Shown here: piece after piece, positions 23,477-32,615 of the stretch
How the letters are laid out: the number at the start of each line of letters is the position of its first letter
Numbering within the stretch: position 1 is the first letter of the stretch
DNA from: an uncultured Oscillospiraceae bacterium
GTDB taxonomy: Bacteria > Bacillota > Clostridia > Oscillospirales > Acutalibacteraceae
Reading direction: 5' to 3'
Assembly: GCA_900546265.1 (NCBI GenBank)
Contig: URCA01000003.1
Span: 1-64,000, forward strand
Length of the DNA stretch: 64,000 nucleotides
Made by a program: the position numbers and the translations under genes
Notes under the pieces: model-generated
Seen by the model: the letters and a program-made list of their open reading frames with translations, nothing else
Database searches by the model: none
What the model was told of the DNA's origin: nothing

Positions 23477-24431
23477 ACCGTTCCTCGCGGAAATAGTTGA
23501 CGCCGCAGCCGGCGGGCTGCGCGTGTTTTTTGGATTTGCGCATGGAGGTGATGATCAGGACGATGGCCGTGATCAGGAAGGGCAGCATGACGTAAAAGGC
23601 GTTGGGCAGCGGCAGGATGTTCCGAGGAATATACAGCTGCAGCACGCTGAACGCGCCGAACACCAGGGAGCCCAGGATCGCCTTGACAGGGCTCCAGCTG
23701 GCGAAGATCACCAGGGCCACGGCAATCCAGCCCTGGCCGCCCACGCAGCCGTTGTTCCACACACCGCCGCCGTTGATGAGGGAGATATACACCCCGCCCA
23801 GGCCGCAGATGCCGCCGCCCAGCAGGATGTTGGTGTACTTGACCAGCGTGACGTTGATCCCTGCCGCGTCGGCCGCCGCCGGGTTCTCGCCCACCGAGCG
23901 CATGCTCAGCCCCGCCCGGGTGCGGGAGATGTAGAAGCCGCACAGCACGGCCACCACCACCGCCAGATAGACCAACAGGTTGTGGGAGAAGAGCAGCTTG
24001 CCGAAGAAGGGGATGCTGCTGAGCAGGGGAATGGGATGCTCGGCCAGGATGCCCAGCAGGTTTTCGGGCAGCTTGGGCTGGCCGCCGGCCGTCTGGCTGA
24101 TCATCACCTCGCCGAAGAAGTTGGCAAAGCCGGTGCCGAAAATGGTCAGGGTCAGGCCGGTGACGTTCTGGTCGGCCTTGAGGGTGACGGTGAGGAAGGC
24201 GTAAATCAGCGCCCCCAGCATGCCCGCCCCGAAAGCGGCCAGCAGGGCCAGAGGCAGGCTGCCGGTGGTCAGGCCCACATAGAAGCCGGTGAAGGCCCCC
24301 ATGTACATCATGCCTTCCACGCCGAGGTTCAGGTTCCCCGCCTTTTGGGTGACGATCTCGCCGGTGGTGCCGAAGAGGAGCGGGGTGCCGGCCTTGATGG
24401 CGGCAAACAGGAAGTTGATAATCGCCGTCAT
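23475..24431 (-). CDS. Nucleoside/BMP-family ABC transporter permease 2
   Basis: 318 residues with about eight to nine membrane helices. It belongs to the branched-chain/ribose-type permease fold, of the kind found with BmpA-type binding proteins (NupQ/YufQ-like): GNLNLGVEGMMYMGAF, MRSVGENPAAADAAGINV, LLGGGICGLGGVY and GGQGWIAVALVIFASW. The ATG overlaps the stop of the first permease by four bases. It forms a heterodimeric channel with that permease. It ends the xpt-transporter unit. Confidence 0.9.
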   Translation of the reverse strand: MTAIINFLFAAIKAGTPLLFGTTGEIVTQKAGNLNLGVEGMMYMGAFTGFYVGLTTGSLPLALLAAFGAGMLGALIYAFLTVTLKADQNVTGLTLTIFGTGFANFFGEVMISQTAGGQPKLPENLLGILAEHPIPLLSSIPFFGKLLFSHNLLVYLAVVVAVLCGFYISRTRAGLSMRSVGENPAAADAAGINVTLVKYTNILLGGGICGLGGVYISLINGGGVWNNGCVGGQGWIAVALVIFASWSPVKAILGSLVFGAFSVLQLYIPRNILPLPNAFYVMLPFLITAIVLIITSMRKSKKHAQPAGCGVNYFREER

Positions 24432-25531
24432 GCCTGTTCCTCCTTTCCGCCGCGGATCACCAGCGCGTACCGGGTGAAGAAATCCACCGCCAGCACTACG
24501 AACAGGATGATGCCTTGCAGGATATCGGACACCGCGGAGGAGAGCCCGAAGGCGCTCTGCATCACGCTGCTGCCCTTTTCCAGGATGCTGAACAGCGCGG
24601 TGATGATCACGATGACGAAGGGATTCAGCCGGGCCAGCCAGGCCACGATGATGGCCGTGAAGCCCACGCCGCCCGCGATGCCGTCGCTCAGGTTATAGGT
24701 GTTGCCGGACACCTGTACCATCCCGGCAAGGCCGCAGATGGCGCCGCTGATGAACATGGTGCGCAGCACGATTTTGCTTACGTTCATCCCGGCGTACCGG
24801 GCGGTGTTCTGGCTTTCGCCCACCACGCTGATTTCATACCCGTGCTTGGTGTATTTCATATACACGAAGACGAGAACCACCAGCACCAGAGCGACGATCC
24901 AGCCGGCGTGCACCCCGAAGACCTCGCCCAGCCGGGCGTTTTCACCGATGGTGGCGATTTGGGGAAAGGCCATGTTGGACGGGTCGCGCCAGGGGCCCTC
25001 CCGCAGGAACATGATGAGGTACAAGGCGATGTAGTTGAGCATCAAGGTCAGCAAGGTCTCGTTGGTGCCGAACCTGGTCTTGAAGAAGGCGGGAATCGCC
25101 CCCCATAACCCGCCGCCCACGATGCCGGCCAGGAACATGACAGGCAGCAGCACCGCCTTGGGCCAGTCCCCGTGAAACACGCCGAAATAGGTGGCGAAGA
25201 TGGCGCCCATGATAATCTGCCCCTCGGCGCCGATGTTCCAGAACTTCATCTTGAAGGCCAGGACGATGCCCAGCGAGGAGATGAGCAGCGGGACGGCGAT
25301 TTTCACCACGCCCTTGGTGGCCAGGCTGCTGCGGAACGCCCCCTTGGCAATGGCGGCGTAGACCGCGAAGGGGTTCTGCCCCAGCATCAGGATAAACAGG
25401 CCGCCCACCACGATGCCAGCCAGCAATCCGACGGCGGAGAGCAGCGCCACCTTCCCGGCGGACATCTCCGCGCGCTTGACGATGCGCAGCAGCGGGGCGG
25501 TGTTCTTTTTCGTATTTGTGGAGTCTGCCAT
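24428..25531 (-). CDS. Nucleoside/BMP-family ABC transporter permease 1
   Basis: 367 residues from ATG 25531. An ATG six bases upstream (25537) directly abuts the AAGGAGG site, so the second is preferred. There are about ten membrane segments. The N-terminal extension is longer than in the partner permease, as in NupP/YufP. Family motifs are FKMKFWNIGAEGQIIMGAI, VVGESQNTARYAGMNV and GGVGFTAIIVAWLARLNP. It starts two bases after the ATPase stop. Confidence 0.9.
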   Translation of the reverse strand: MADSTNTKKNTAPLLRIVKRAEMSAGKVALLSAVGLLAGIVVGGLFILMLGQNPFAVYAAIAKGAFRSSLATKGVVKIAVPLLISSLGIVLAFKMKFWNIGAEGQIIMGAIFATYFGVFHGDWPKAVLLPVMFLAGIVGGGLWGAIPAFFKTRFGTNETLLTLMLNYIALYLIMFLREGPWRDPSNMAFPQIATIGENARLGEVFGVHAGWIVALVLVVLVFVYMKYTKHGYEISVVGESQNTARYAGMNVSKIVLRTMFISGAICGLAGMVQVSGNTYNLSDGIAGGVGFTAIIVAWLARLNPFVIVIITALFSILEKGSSVMQSAFGLSSAVSDILQGIILFVVLAVDFFTRYALVIRGGKEEQA

Positions 25532-25533
25532 GT

Positions 25534-27060
25534 TCATCCTCCTTCCTGCCCGGCGCCGGTCATCATCAGACCGAGCTGTTCCTTGGTCGTCCCCTTGGCG
25601 TCCACCACGCCGGTCACCTGCCCGTGACAGAGCACCAGTATCCGGTCGCAGAGCTCCAGCATCACGTCCAGATCCTCGCCGATGAACAGGATGCCCACGC
25701 CCTTCTTCTTCTGTGCGTTGAGTGCGTCGTAAATCATGTAGGAGGAGTGAATATCCAGCCCCCGCACCGCGTAGGCGGTGATCAGCACATGGGGGTTGGA
25801 CTCAATTTCCCGCCCGAGCAGCACCTTCTGCACGTTGCCGCCCGACAGGCGGCGCACCGGCGTGTCCACCCCGGGCGTCACGATGTCCAGCTGCCCTACC
25901 AGCCGCCGGGCCAGCTCCCGGGCCTCCCGGCGCCGGACAAAGGGCCCCCGGCCGTTGAGATAGCTTTTGAGCAGCATGTTGTCCACCATGCCCATGGAGG
26001 CGGCCAGGCCCATGCCCAGCCGATCCTCGGGGATAAAGCTCATGCTGATGCCTTTTTTTATGATTTCGCGGGGCGTTTTGCCCACGATGTTTTCCTTTTT
26101 ATAGAGGATAGCGCCTTCCTTGACCTTCTGCAGGCCCGCAATGGTCTCGCACAGCTCCTTCTGCCCGCTGCCCGCCACCCCGGCGACGCCCAGGATTTCG
26201 CCCTCGCCGAGTGAAAAGCTCACGTCCCGCAGGGCCTCCACGCCCTCGCCGTTGAGCACCGTCAGCCGGTGGATTTCCAGCAGCTTCTCATGTCTTTCCG
26301 GCTCTGGCCGCTCAATGGACAGGGTGATGGGCCGGCCCACCATCAGCTCGGTGAGCTGTCTCGCGTCGGTGTCCGCGGTCTTCACGGTGGCCACGCTCTG
26401 CCCCTTGCGCAGGATGGTGACCCGGTCGCTGATGGCCAGCACCTCGTTCAGCTTGTGGGTGATGATAATGACCGCGCAGCCCCGCTCCTTCATGCGCCGC
26501 AGGATGTCGAACAGCTTGTCCGTCTCCTGGGGGGTCAGCACGGCGGTGGGCTCGTCCAGGATGAGAATGTCCGCGCCCCGGTAAAGCACCTTAAGAATTT
26601 CGACGGTCTGCTTTTCGCTGACCGACATGTCGTAGACCCGCTTGTCCGGGTCGATTTCCAGCCCGTAGGCGTCGCAAAGCTCTCGGATGCGCGCTCCCCG
26701 GTTTTTCCTAAGAAGCCAGCTCTCCTTTTTTGAGCCGAGCAGGATATTGTCGGCGGCCGTGTGCACCCCCACCAGCTTAAAGTGCTGGTGGATCATGCCG
26801 ATTTTATACCGGGCCGCGTCCTCGGGCGACCGGATAACCGCCGCCTGCCCGCCGATAAAAATAGAACCGCTGTCGGGGCGGTAAATCCCCGACAGCATGT
26901 TCATCAGCGTGGTTTTTCCCGATCCGTTTTCGCCAAGCAGGGCGAGAATCTCGCCCTGCTTGACGGAAAGGTCGATGTGATCGTTGGCGACGACCGACCC
27001 GAACCGCTTGGTAATGCCACTGAGTTCAATTGCCGTGTTCGCTGGTTCCATAAGCTCCAT
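25534..27060 (-). CDS. Nucleoside/BMP-family ABC transporter ATPase (two ABC domains)
   Basis: 508 residues with tandem ATP-binding cassettes as in NupO/RbsA. The first has Walker A GENGSGKTT, MSVSEKQTVEILK as signature and LILDEPTAVL as Walker B. The second has the degenerate GVAGSGQKE P-loop and RLSGGNVQKVLLGREI. Its Walker B region reads LITAYAVRGLD, where most relatives have LI-A-P-RGLD, so Tyr-Ala-Val at this point is unusual. It powers import of nucleosides delivered by the lipoprotein encoded upstream. Start follows GGAAAGGAC. Confidence 0.93.
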   Translation of the reverse strand: MELMEPANTAIELSGITKRFGSVVANDHIDLSVKQGEILALLGENGSGKTTLMNMLSGIYRPDSGSIFIGGQAAVIRSPEDAARYKIGMIHQHFKLVGVHTAADNILLGSKKESWLLRKNRGARIRELCDAYGLEIDPDKRVYDMSVSEKQTVEILKVLYRGADILILDEPTAVLTPQETDKLFDILRRMKERGCAVIIITHKLNEVLAISDRVTILRKGQSVATVKTADTDARQLTELMVGRPITLSIERPEPERHEKLLEIHRLTVLNGEGVEALRDVSFSLGEGEILGVAGVAGSGQKELCETIAGLQKVKEGAILYKKENIVGKTPREIIKKGISMSFIPEDRLGMGLAASMGMVDNMLLKSYLNGRGPFVRRREARELARRLVGQLDIVTPGVDTPVRRLSGGNVQKVLLGREIESNPHVLITAYAVRGLDIHSSYMIYDALNAQKKKGVGILFIGEDLDVMLELCDRILVLCHGQVTGVVDAKGTTKEQLGLMMTGAGQEGG

Positions 27061-27104
27061 GTCCTTTCCGGAAGATGGGGGGATACGGTCTGCCGCCGGG
27101 CGGC

Positions 27105-28256
27105 TTATTTTACCACGACGGTCTCGAAATACCAGTTCATTTTGCCGGTGATGTCCCCATCGGGGATAACGTCGCCCGCTTTGTTGACGATGTTACCCTG
27201 GTTGTCCTTAATTTCGCCTTCGAATACCTTGAAGGAGCCGTCCTTAATTTTGGCGGACACCTCGTCGATCTTGGCCTGCGTGCCCTCGGCGCAGTTGGCG
27301 GTCAGGGGGGAGATGTCGATGAAGCCCTCGGCCATGCCGCCGAAGTAGTTCACCGGCTTCCAGGTGCCCTCGATGACTTCCTTAACGGCCGAGGTGTAGT
27401 AGGCGCCCCAATGCCAGATGGGGGCGGTCAGGTGAGCCTTGGGCGCGGATTCGGTCATATCGGAGTTGTAGCCGCAGCCCCACACACCCTTTTCCTGGGC
27501 GGCCAGCTGGGGCGCGGTGGTGTCGCAGTGCTGGGCGATGACGTCGCAGCCATCGGCCAGCAGGGCCTCGGCGGCCTGCTTCTCCTTAGTGACGTCGAAC
27601 CAGGTGTTGGTGACCTTCACATACACGCGGGCATCGGCGTTGACCGACTTGACGCCCATGGCAAAGGCGTTGATGCCGCCGGTCACTTCGGAGTTGGTGA
27701 CGTCCATGGCGGCCACATAGCCGATTTTGTTGGACTGCGTCTTCATGCCGGCGGCGATGCCCGCCAGATACCGGGCCTGATAAATCCGGCCGAAGTAGTT
27801 ATTCATGTTCTTGCCGTTGTTTTTATAGCCGGAGCAGTGAGAGAAGATGACCTTCGGATACGTTTCAGCCATCTGCTCCATCACGTTCATATAGTTGAAG
27901 CTGGTGCCGAAAATCACCTGGCAGCCTTCCTCGACCAGCTCTTCGATGGCAGTCTGCGTTTTGGCGGTGTCGGTGTCGGGAATGTTGTTCTTGCGGATGA
28001 TCTGGCTGTCCTTCAGGCCCAGCTCCTTCTGCATGGCCACAATGCCTTGATCGTGGGCGAAGGAATAGCCGGCGCCGTCCGCCGGTTCGCCGATATGGAT
28101 GACGCCCACCTTCAGGTCGTCCTTGGCAACGGCGGGCATGGCGCCGCCGCTGGCCTGGCTGCCGGCGGGGGTTTTGCTGTCACTGCCGTCCTGGCTGCAG
28201 CCGGCGACGGCGAACAGCATAACGGCGGCCAGCAGGAATGCGAGAATTTTCTTCAT
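27105..28256 (-). CDS. BMP-family nucleoside-binding lipoprotein
   Basis: 383 residues. Signal peptide with lipobox Cys at residue 20 (LLAAVMLFAVAGCSQ), then a short Ser/Gly linker. The BmpA/TmpC fold follows: KVGVIHIGEPADGAGYSFAHDQGI, VIFGTSFNYMNVMEQMA, FGRIYQARYLAGIAAGMKTQSNKIGYVAAM and GCDVIAQHCDTTAPQLAAQEKG. It should capture purine nucleosides or related ligands for the ABC transporter encoded next. It lies 75 bases downstream of xpt, supporting purine salvage as the theme. Confidence 0.92.
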   Translation of the reverse strand: MKKILAFLLAAVMLFAVAGCSQDGSDSKTPAGSQASGGAMPAVAKDDLKVGVIHIGEPADGAGYSFAHDQGIVAMQKELGLKDSQIIRKNNIPDTDTAKTQTAIEELVEEGCQVIFGTSFNYMNVMEQMAETYPKVIFSHCSGYKNNGKNMNNYFGRIYQARYLAGIAAGMKTQSNKIGYVAAMDVTNSEVTGGINAFAMGVKSVNADARVYVKVTNTWFDVTKEKQAAEALLADGCDVIAQHCDTTAPQLAAQEKGVWGCGYNSDMTESAPKAHLTAPIWHWGAYYTSAVKEVIEGTWKPVNYFGGMAEGFIDISPLTANCAEGTQAKIDEVSAKIKDGSFKVFEGEIKDNQGNIVNKAGDVIPDGDITGKMNWYFETVVVK

Positions 28257-28331
28257 CTTTTCTTCCTCCTGTTTTCTTCTTCCTATTTACAGGGCGCGGG
28301 GCGGAACGTCCCGCCGCCCGATAAACCTTGA

Positions 28332-28904
28332 TCAGCGGAACGTGATGGTTCCCTCTTCGTCCATGGCGTCCACAATCGCCAGGGATTCCACCCGGATTCC
28401 CTGTTCCCGCAAGCGATCGCCGCCCTTTTGGAACCCTTTTTCAATGACGACGCCCGCGCCCACCAGGGCGGCGCCCGCGTCCTTCACCAGCTGGCTGAGG
28501 CCCATGAGTGCCTTGCCGTTGGCGAGAAAATCGTCGATAAGCAGCACCCGATCGCCGGGCCGCAGGAATTCCTTGGCGACCCGGATGTCGTACACCCGCC
28601 CGTGCGTGAAGGATTCCACCTGGGTGGTATAGACGCCGCCGTCGATGTTTTTGGTCTGGTTTTTCTTGGCGAACACCACCGGCACATGGAAATACTGGGC
28701 GGTCACGCAGGCGATGCCGATGCCCGAGGCCTCGATGGTCAGGATTTTCGTCACGCCGCTGTCCCCGAACAGCCGGTAGAATTCCCGCCCGATTTCGTTG
28801 AACAGCTCGATATCCATCTGGTGGTTGAGAAAGCTGTCCACCTTGAGGACGTTGCCGGCCCGCACCTTGCCGTCCCGGCGGATCCGCTCTTCCAAAAGCT
28901 GCAT
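28332..28904 (-). CDS. xpt: Xanthine phosphoribosyltransferase
   Basis: 190 residues from ATG 28904 with an AAGGAGG site. Converts xanthine and PRPP to XMP. The N-terminus MQLLEERIRRDGKVRAGNVLKVDSFLNHQMD is typical of Xpt. The PRPP loop VLLIDDFLANGKA and the block TIEASGIGIACV are intact. It heads the purine-salvage unit that includes the nucleoside transporter. The usual guanine riboswitch was not found upstream; instead there is a perfect 28-bp inverted repeat. Confidence 0.95.
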   Translation of the reverse strand: MQLLEERIRRDGKVRAGNVLKVDSFLNHQMDIELFNEIGREFYRLFGDSGVTKILTIEASGIGIACVTAQYFHVPVVFAKKNQTKNIDGGVYTTQVESFTHGRVYDIRVAKEFLRPGDRVLLIDDFLANGKALMGLSQLVKDAGAALVGAGVVIEKGFQKGGDRLREQGIRVESLAIVDAMDEEGTITFR

Positions 28905-28944
28905 GAAATTTTCTGCCTCCTTGGTATTCTGCCATTCAACGGAG

Positions 28945-28972
28945 ACAAGCGGTATGCGAGCATACCGCTTGT
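28945..28972. promoter_or_regulatory. Perfect inverted repeat in the xpt leader
   Basis: Arms ACAAGCGGTATGC and GCATACCGCTTGT are exact complements with a two-base loop. It lies between the candidate promoter (29021-29049) and the xpt ribosome binding site. No T-run follows on the minus strand, so an operator or an mRNA-stabilising hairpin is more likely than an attenuator. Confidence 0.55.
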
Positions 28973-29020
28973 TCGTTCTGTTATCGGAATGTAAACAAAC
29001 CGTGAATATCGAATAAAAAT

Positions 29021-29049
29021 ATTTTACCGTATTCCCGCCCAAAAAGCAA
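29021..29049 (-). promoter_or_regulatory. Candidate promoter of the xpt-nucleoside transporter unit
   Basis: On the minus strand: TTGCTT (29049-29044), a 17-base spacer, TAAAAT (29026-29021). The xpt start is ~115 bases downstream. Confidence 0.45.
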
Positions 29050-29125
29050 TTCTTTATATTCTATCAAAACCCGGCAAGAATCGCCCCGGTATTTGTCAGA
29101 ATGACGGAATTTCGCAAACCCAGGA

Positions 29126-29163
29126 AAAAAAGAGGGAACAAGGCGCGGCCTTGTTCCCTTTTT
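29126..29163 (-). terminator. Terminator of the aldolase gene
   Basis: AAGAGGGAACAAGGC pairs with GCCTTGTTCCCTTTTT around a 3-base loop. The A-run on the left gives the U-tract on the minus strand, nine bases after the aldolase stop. Confidence 0.85.
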
Positions 29164-29172
29164 GCGCTTTGC

Positions 29173-30108
29173 TCAGGCGCGGTTGGCGCTGCCGAGCACG
29201 TCTTCAATTTTGTGCTTGACCACCTTGGTGATGTTGTCGCGGCCTTCGCCCAGATACTGGCGGGGATCGAAATGGGTGGGATTCTCCGCGAAGTGCTTGC
29301 GGATGCCCGCCGTCATGGCGAGACGCAGGTCGGAGTCCACGTTGATTTTGCACACCGCCATGCTCGCCGCCTTGCGCAGCATGTCTTCCGGGATGCCGAT
29401 GGCGTCGGCCATCTGGCCGCCGAACTTATTGACGTCCGCCACATACTCGGGCATGACGGAGGACGCGCCGTGCAGCACGATGGGGAAGCCGGGCAGCCGA
29501 TCCATAACTTCCTGCAGGATGTCGAAGCGCAGCTGGGGCTTCTGGCCGGGCTTGAACTTAAACGCGCCGTGGCTGGTGCCGATGGCGATGGCCAGGGAAT
29601 CCACGCCGGTGCGGGTGACGAAATCCTGCACCTGATCCGGATCGGTGTAGTTGGCCTTGTCGGCCTCCACGCTGACCTCGTCTTCCACGCCGGCCAGCTG
29701 GCCCAGCTCGCCCTCCACGGTGACGCCGCGGGCATGGGCATATTCCACGACCTTCTTGGTCACGGCCACGTTTTCCTCATACGGCAGGTGGGAGCCGTCG
29801 ATCATCACGGAGGTGAAGCCGCCGTCGATGCAGTCCTTGCACAGCTCGAAGCTGGAGCCGTGGTCGAGATGCAGGGCGATGGGCAGGCCGGTCTCCTCCA
29901 CAGCCGCCTGCACCATGTTGTACAGGTAGGCGTGCCGGGCGTATTTCCGGGCCGAGCCGGAAACCTGCAGAATCACAGGGGAGTTCAGTTCCTTGCAGGC
30001 GTCGACGATTCCCTGCACGATCTCCATGTTGTTGACGTTGAACGCGCCGATGGCGTAACCGCCTTCGTAGGCCTTTTTGAACATCTCGGTGGTGTTTACG
30101 AGGGGCAT
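29173..30108 (-). CDS. fba: Class II fructose-bisphosphate aldolase
   Basis: 311 residues from ATG 30108 (AGGAGGT 7-8 bases upstream; an earlier in-frame ATG at 30132 precedes this site). Zn2+ ligands and catalytic residues are visible: HLDHGSSFE, MIDGSHLPYEEN, EGELGQLAGVED, GTSHGAFK and VLHGASSV. Interconverts fructose 1,6-bisphosphate with DHAP and glyceraldehyde 3-phosphate in glycolysis and gluconeogenesis. It stands alone with its own terminator. Confidence 0.95.
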   Translation of the reverse strand: MPLVNTTEMFKKAYEGGYAIGAFNVNNMEIVQGIVDACKELNSPVILQVSGSARKYARHAYLYNMVQAAVEETGLPIALHLDHGSSFELCKDCIDGGFTSVMIDGSHLPYEENVAVTKKVVEYAHARGVTVEGELGQLAGVEDEVSVEADKANYTDPDQVQDFVTRTGVDSLAIAIGTSHGAFKFKPGQKPQLRFDILQEVMDRLPGFPIVLHGASSVMPEYVADVNKFGGQMADAIGIPEDMLRKAASMAVCKINVDSDLRLAMTAGIRKHFAENPTHFDPRQYLGEGRDNITKVVKHKIEDVLGSANRA

Positions 30109-30286
30109 AATACGAACCTCCTGTTTTTTCATGGCGTTTATGACCGGCGGACCGGCCTGTTTACCAGTTTAGTATACCGTATTTCGGGCGAAAAAGATAG
30201 GGAAATGTTAAAATATTATCAGATTACCCGTTCCCTGAAACTTGTGCACAATGCCCGCCCGCTGATTGACAGCGCGGGCAAAGCCC

Positions 30287-32218
30287 CTATCTTTTCTTTT
30301 CCGCTACCTCGCGCAGGGCACGGGCCAGGAAATCCTCCACCGGCATGGAGCCGATGTCTCCTTCTCCCCTGGCGCGTACCGATACGGTTCCCTCCTCGGC
30401 CTCCCGGTCACCGACGACCAGCATATAGGGCACCTTCTGCACCTGCGCCTCCCGGATTTTATACCCAATCTTCTCGTTGCGCCGGTCGATTTCCACCCGC
30501 AGCCCCGCGGCCTTCAGCCGGTCGGTCACCGCCTGCGCCGCGTCATGCAGCCGCTCGGAAATGGGGAGCACCCGCACCTGCTCGGGGGCCAGCCACAGGG
30601 GGAACGCCCCGGCGTACTTCTCAATGAGCAGCGCCAGCGTCCGCTCGTAGCAGCCCAAGGAGGTGCGGTGGATGATATAGGGCCGGCGCTTCTGGCCGTC
30701 CACGTCCACATATTCCATGCCGAACAGTTCGGCCAGCATCTGATCCACCTGGAGAGTGATGAGGGTGTCCTCCTTGCCGTAGACATTCTTGATTTGAATG
30801 TCCAGCTTGGGGCCGTAGAAGGCGGCCTCCCCGATGCCGATGGTGTAGGGCACGTTCAGATGCTTCAGAATTTTCTCCATGGCGTCCTGCGCCTCGGCCC
30901 ATTGCTCGGGGGTGCCGATGAACTTCTCCCGATCGTTCGGATCCCATTGGGAGAACCGGTAGGTCACGTCCTCGCCCAGCCCCAGGGTGTCCAGCATATA
31001 CCGGGCCAGCTCCAGGCAGCCCTTGAACTCCTCCTCCAGCTGCTCGGGCCGGAGAATCAGATGCCCCTCGGAAATGGTGAACTGCCGCACCCGGATAAGG
31101 CCGTGCATCTCGCCGCTGTCCTCGTTGCGGAACAGGGTGGAGGTTTCTCCCAGGCGCATGGGCAGATCCCGGTAGGAACGCATCCGGTTGAGGAACACCT
31201 GATACTGGAAGGGGCAGGTCATGGGCCGCAGGGCGAAGACCTCCTTGTCCTTTTCCTCGTCCCCCAGGACGAACATCCCTTCCTTATAGTGATCCCAGTG
31301 CCCCGAAATCTTATACAAATCGCTCTTGGCCATCAGCGGGGTCTTGGTCAGGAGATAGCCCCGCTTCTGCTCCTCGTCCTCCACAAACCGCTGCAGCAGC
31401 TGGACGATCCGCGCGCCCTTGGGCAGCAGGATGGGCAGCCCCTGGCCGATGACGTCCACCGTCGTGAACAGCTCCAGTTCCCGGCCGAGCTTGTTGTGAT
31501 CCCGCTTTTTGGCCTCCTCCAGCTTCTCCAGATGGGCCTGAAGATCCGCGGTCTTGGGGAAGGCGATGCCGTAGATGCGCTGCAGCATCTTGTTCTTGGA
31601 ATCGCCCCGCCAGTAAGCGCCGGTGGCGCTGAGCAGCTTGACCGCCTTGACCCGCCCCGTGTCGGGCAGATGGGGCCCGGCGCAAAGATCCACAAAATCC
31701 CCCTGCCGGTAGAAGGAAATCTCCTCCCCCTCTGGCAGCTCAGTAATCAGCTCGCACTTGTACGGCTCGTCCTTCATGAGGGCCAGCGCCTCGTCCCGGG
31801 GCAAGGTGAAGCGCTCGATGGGCAGCGCTTCCTTGATGATTTTCTTCATCTCGGCCTCAATGGCAATCAAATCCTCGGCGGAGAAGTTGTGCTCGCTATC
31901 GAAATCGTAGTAAAAGCCGCTGTCGATGGAGGGGCCGATGGTCAGCTTGGTCTGCGGCCACAGCCGCCCCACGGCCTGGGCCATGATGTGGGAGGTGGTG
32001 TGCCAGTAAGCCTTCTTCCCGTCCTCGTCGTCAAAGGTCAGAATGTCCACCGCGCCGTCCTCGGTCAGCGGGGTGCGCAGATCCACCGTCTTTCCGTTCA
32101 GCTTGGCGGCGCAGGCCGCCCGGTAGAGCCCCATGGAGATGTCGCGGCAGAGCGCGTCGATGGTCGTGCCCTCCGCGACCTGTCGGATGTCTCCGCCCTT
32201 GCAGGTAATGTTCAGCAT
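30287..32218 (-). CDS. thrS: Threonyl-tRNA synthetase
   Basis: 643 residues from ATG 32218 (GGAAAGGAAGG site). Domain order: TGS (1-60), editing domain with HTTSHIMAQAV and CAGPHLPDTG, class II core with motif 2 RNEDSGEMHGLIRVRQF and motif 3 (IHRTSLGCYERTLALLIE), and the C-terminal anticodon-binding domain (VRVLPIS...). All editing and catalytic motifs look intact. Expression is controlled by the T-box leader directly upstream. Confidence 0.97.
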   Translation of the reverse strand: MLNITCKGGDIRQVAEGTTIDALCRDISMGLYRAACAAKLNGKTVDLRTPLTEDGAVDILTFDDEDGKKAYWHTTSHIMAQAVGRLWPQTKLTIGPSIDSGFYYDFDSEHNFSAEDLIAIEAEMKKIIKEALPIERFTLPRDEALALMKDEPYKCELITELPEGEEISFYRQGDFVDLCAGPHLPDTGRVKAVKLLSATGAYWRGDSKNKMLQRIYGIAFPKTADLQAHLEKLEEAKKRDHNKLGRELELFTTVDVIGQGLPILLPKGARIVQLLQRFVEDEEQKRGYLLTKTPLMAKSDLYKISGHWDHYKEGMFVLGDEEKDKEVFALRPMTCPFQYQVFLNRMRSYRDLPMRLGETSTLFRNEDSGEMHGLIRVRQFTISEGHLILRPEQLEEEFKGCLELARYMLDTLGLGEDVTYRFSQWDPNDREKFIGTPEQWAEAQDAMEKILKHLNVPYTIGIGEAAFYGPKLDIQIKNVYGKEDTLITLQVDQMLAELFGMEYVDVDGQKRRPYIIHRTSLGCYERTLALLIEKYAGAFPLWLAPEQVRVLPISERLHDAAQAVTDRLKAAGLRVEIDRRNEKIGYKIREAQVQKVPYMLVVGDREAEEGTVSVRARGEGDIGSMPVEDFLARALREVAEKKR

Positions 32219-32543
32219 GTGTGTTCCTTCCTTTCCGTCATTTGGTATAGTTGTCTGGGAACGGGAGCGTTGACAGACAAAAAGGCCCCGTCCCCGGGCA
32301 GCGCTGCGCGCTGCCGTCAAGGGACGGGGCCGAAAAGCCTCGTGGTTCCACCCTAGTTCGACGCGGGAAACCCCGCATCCTCATCGGCGCATGACCGATT
32401 CGGCCGATATCGGTGCCAGCCGTCGTGCCTTGTTTCGGCGCGCCGCTCCGGGGCGGTAGCCGGTGCCCGCGTTTCCTGCGCCGCTTTCACCGTGACGGCG
32501 CTCTCTGCAAGGACGACGGCGGGCGGCCTCCCCTTCTTTGCGT
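32219..32543 (-). promoter_or_regulatory. T-box riboswitch (tRNA-Thr), with terminator
   Basis: On the minus strand: AGAGAG K-turn motif (32506-32501), GGTGAAAGC distal stem I motif (32491-32483), and GAAACAAGG with ACA (Thr) at 32433-32431 in the usual GAA-codon-A specifier context. The stem I base pairs CCGTCGT with ACGACGG. The T-box AGGGTGGAACCACG is at 32354-32341. A strong terminator (GGCCCCGTCCC / GGGACGGGGCC, then T5) occupies 32331-32279. Uncharged tRNA-Thr should favour the antiterminator and thrS expression. Confidence 0.93.
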
Positions 32544-32550
32544 TGTCTTC

Positions 32551-32579
32551 ATGGTAACACCGTTGGGCCGGATTGTCAA
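32551..32579 (-). promoter_or_regulatory. Promoter of the thrS T-box leader
   Basis: On the minus strand: perfect TTGACA (32579-32574), a 17-base spacer, and TACCAT (32556-32551). This puts the transcript start near 32543, just before stem I. Confidence 0.6.
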
Positions 32580-32615
32580 GACGGATTTCTCCCGTTGCGT
32601 ACCATTTTCGAAGAC

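Noticed and set aside
28905..29050. Guanine riboswitch upstream of xpt
   Set aside because: The conserved purine-aptamer loop sequences could not be found on the minus strand; only a simple inverted repeat is present.
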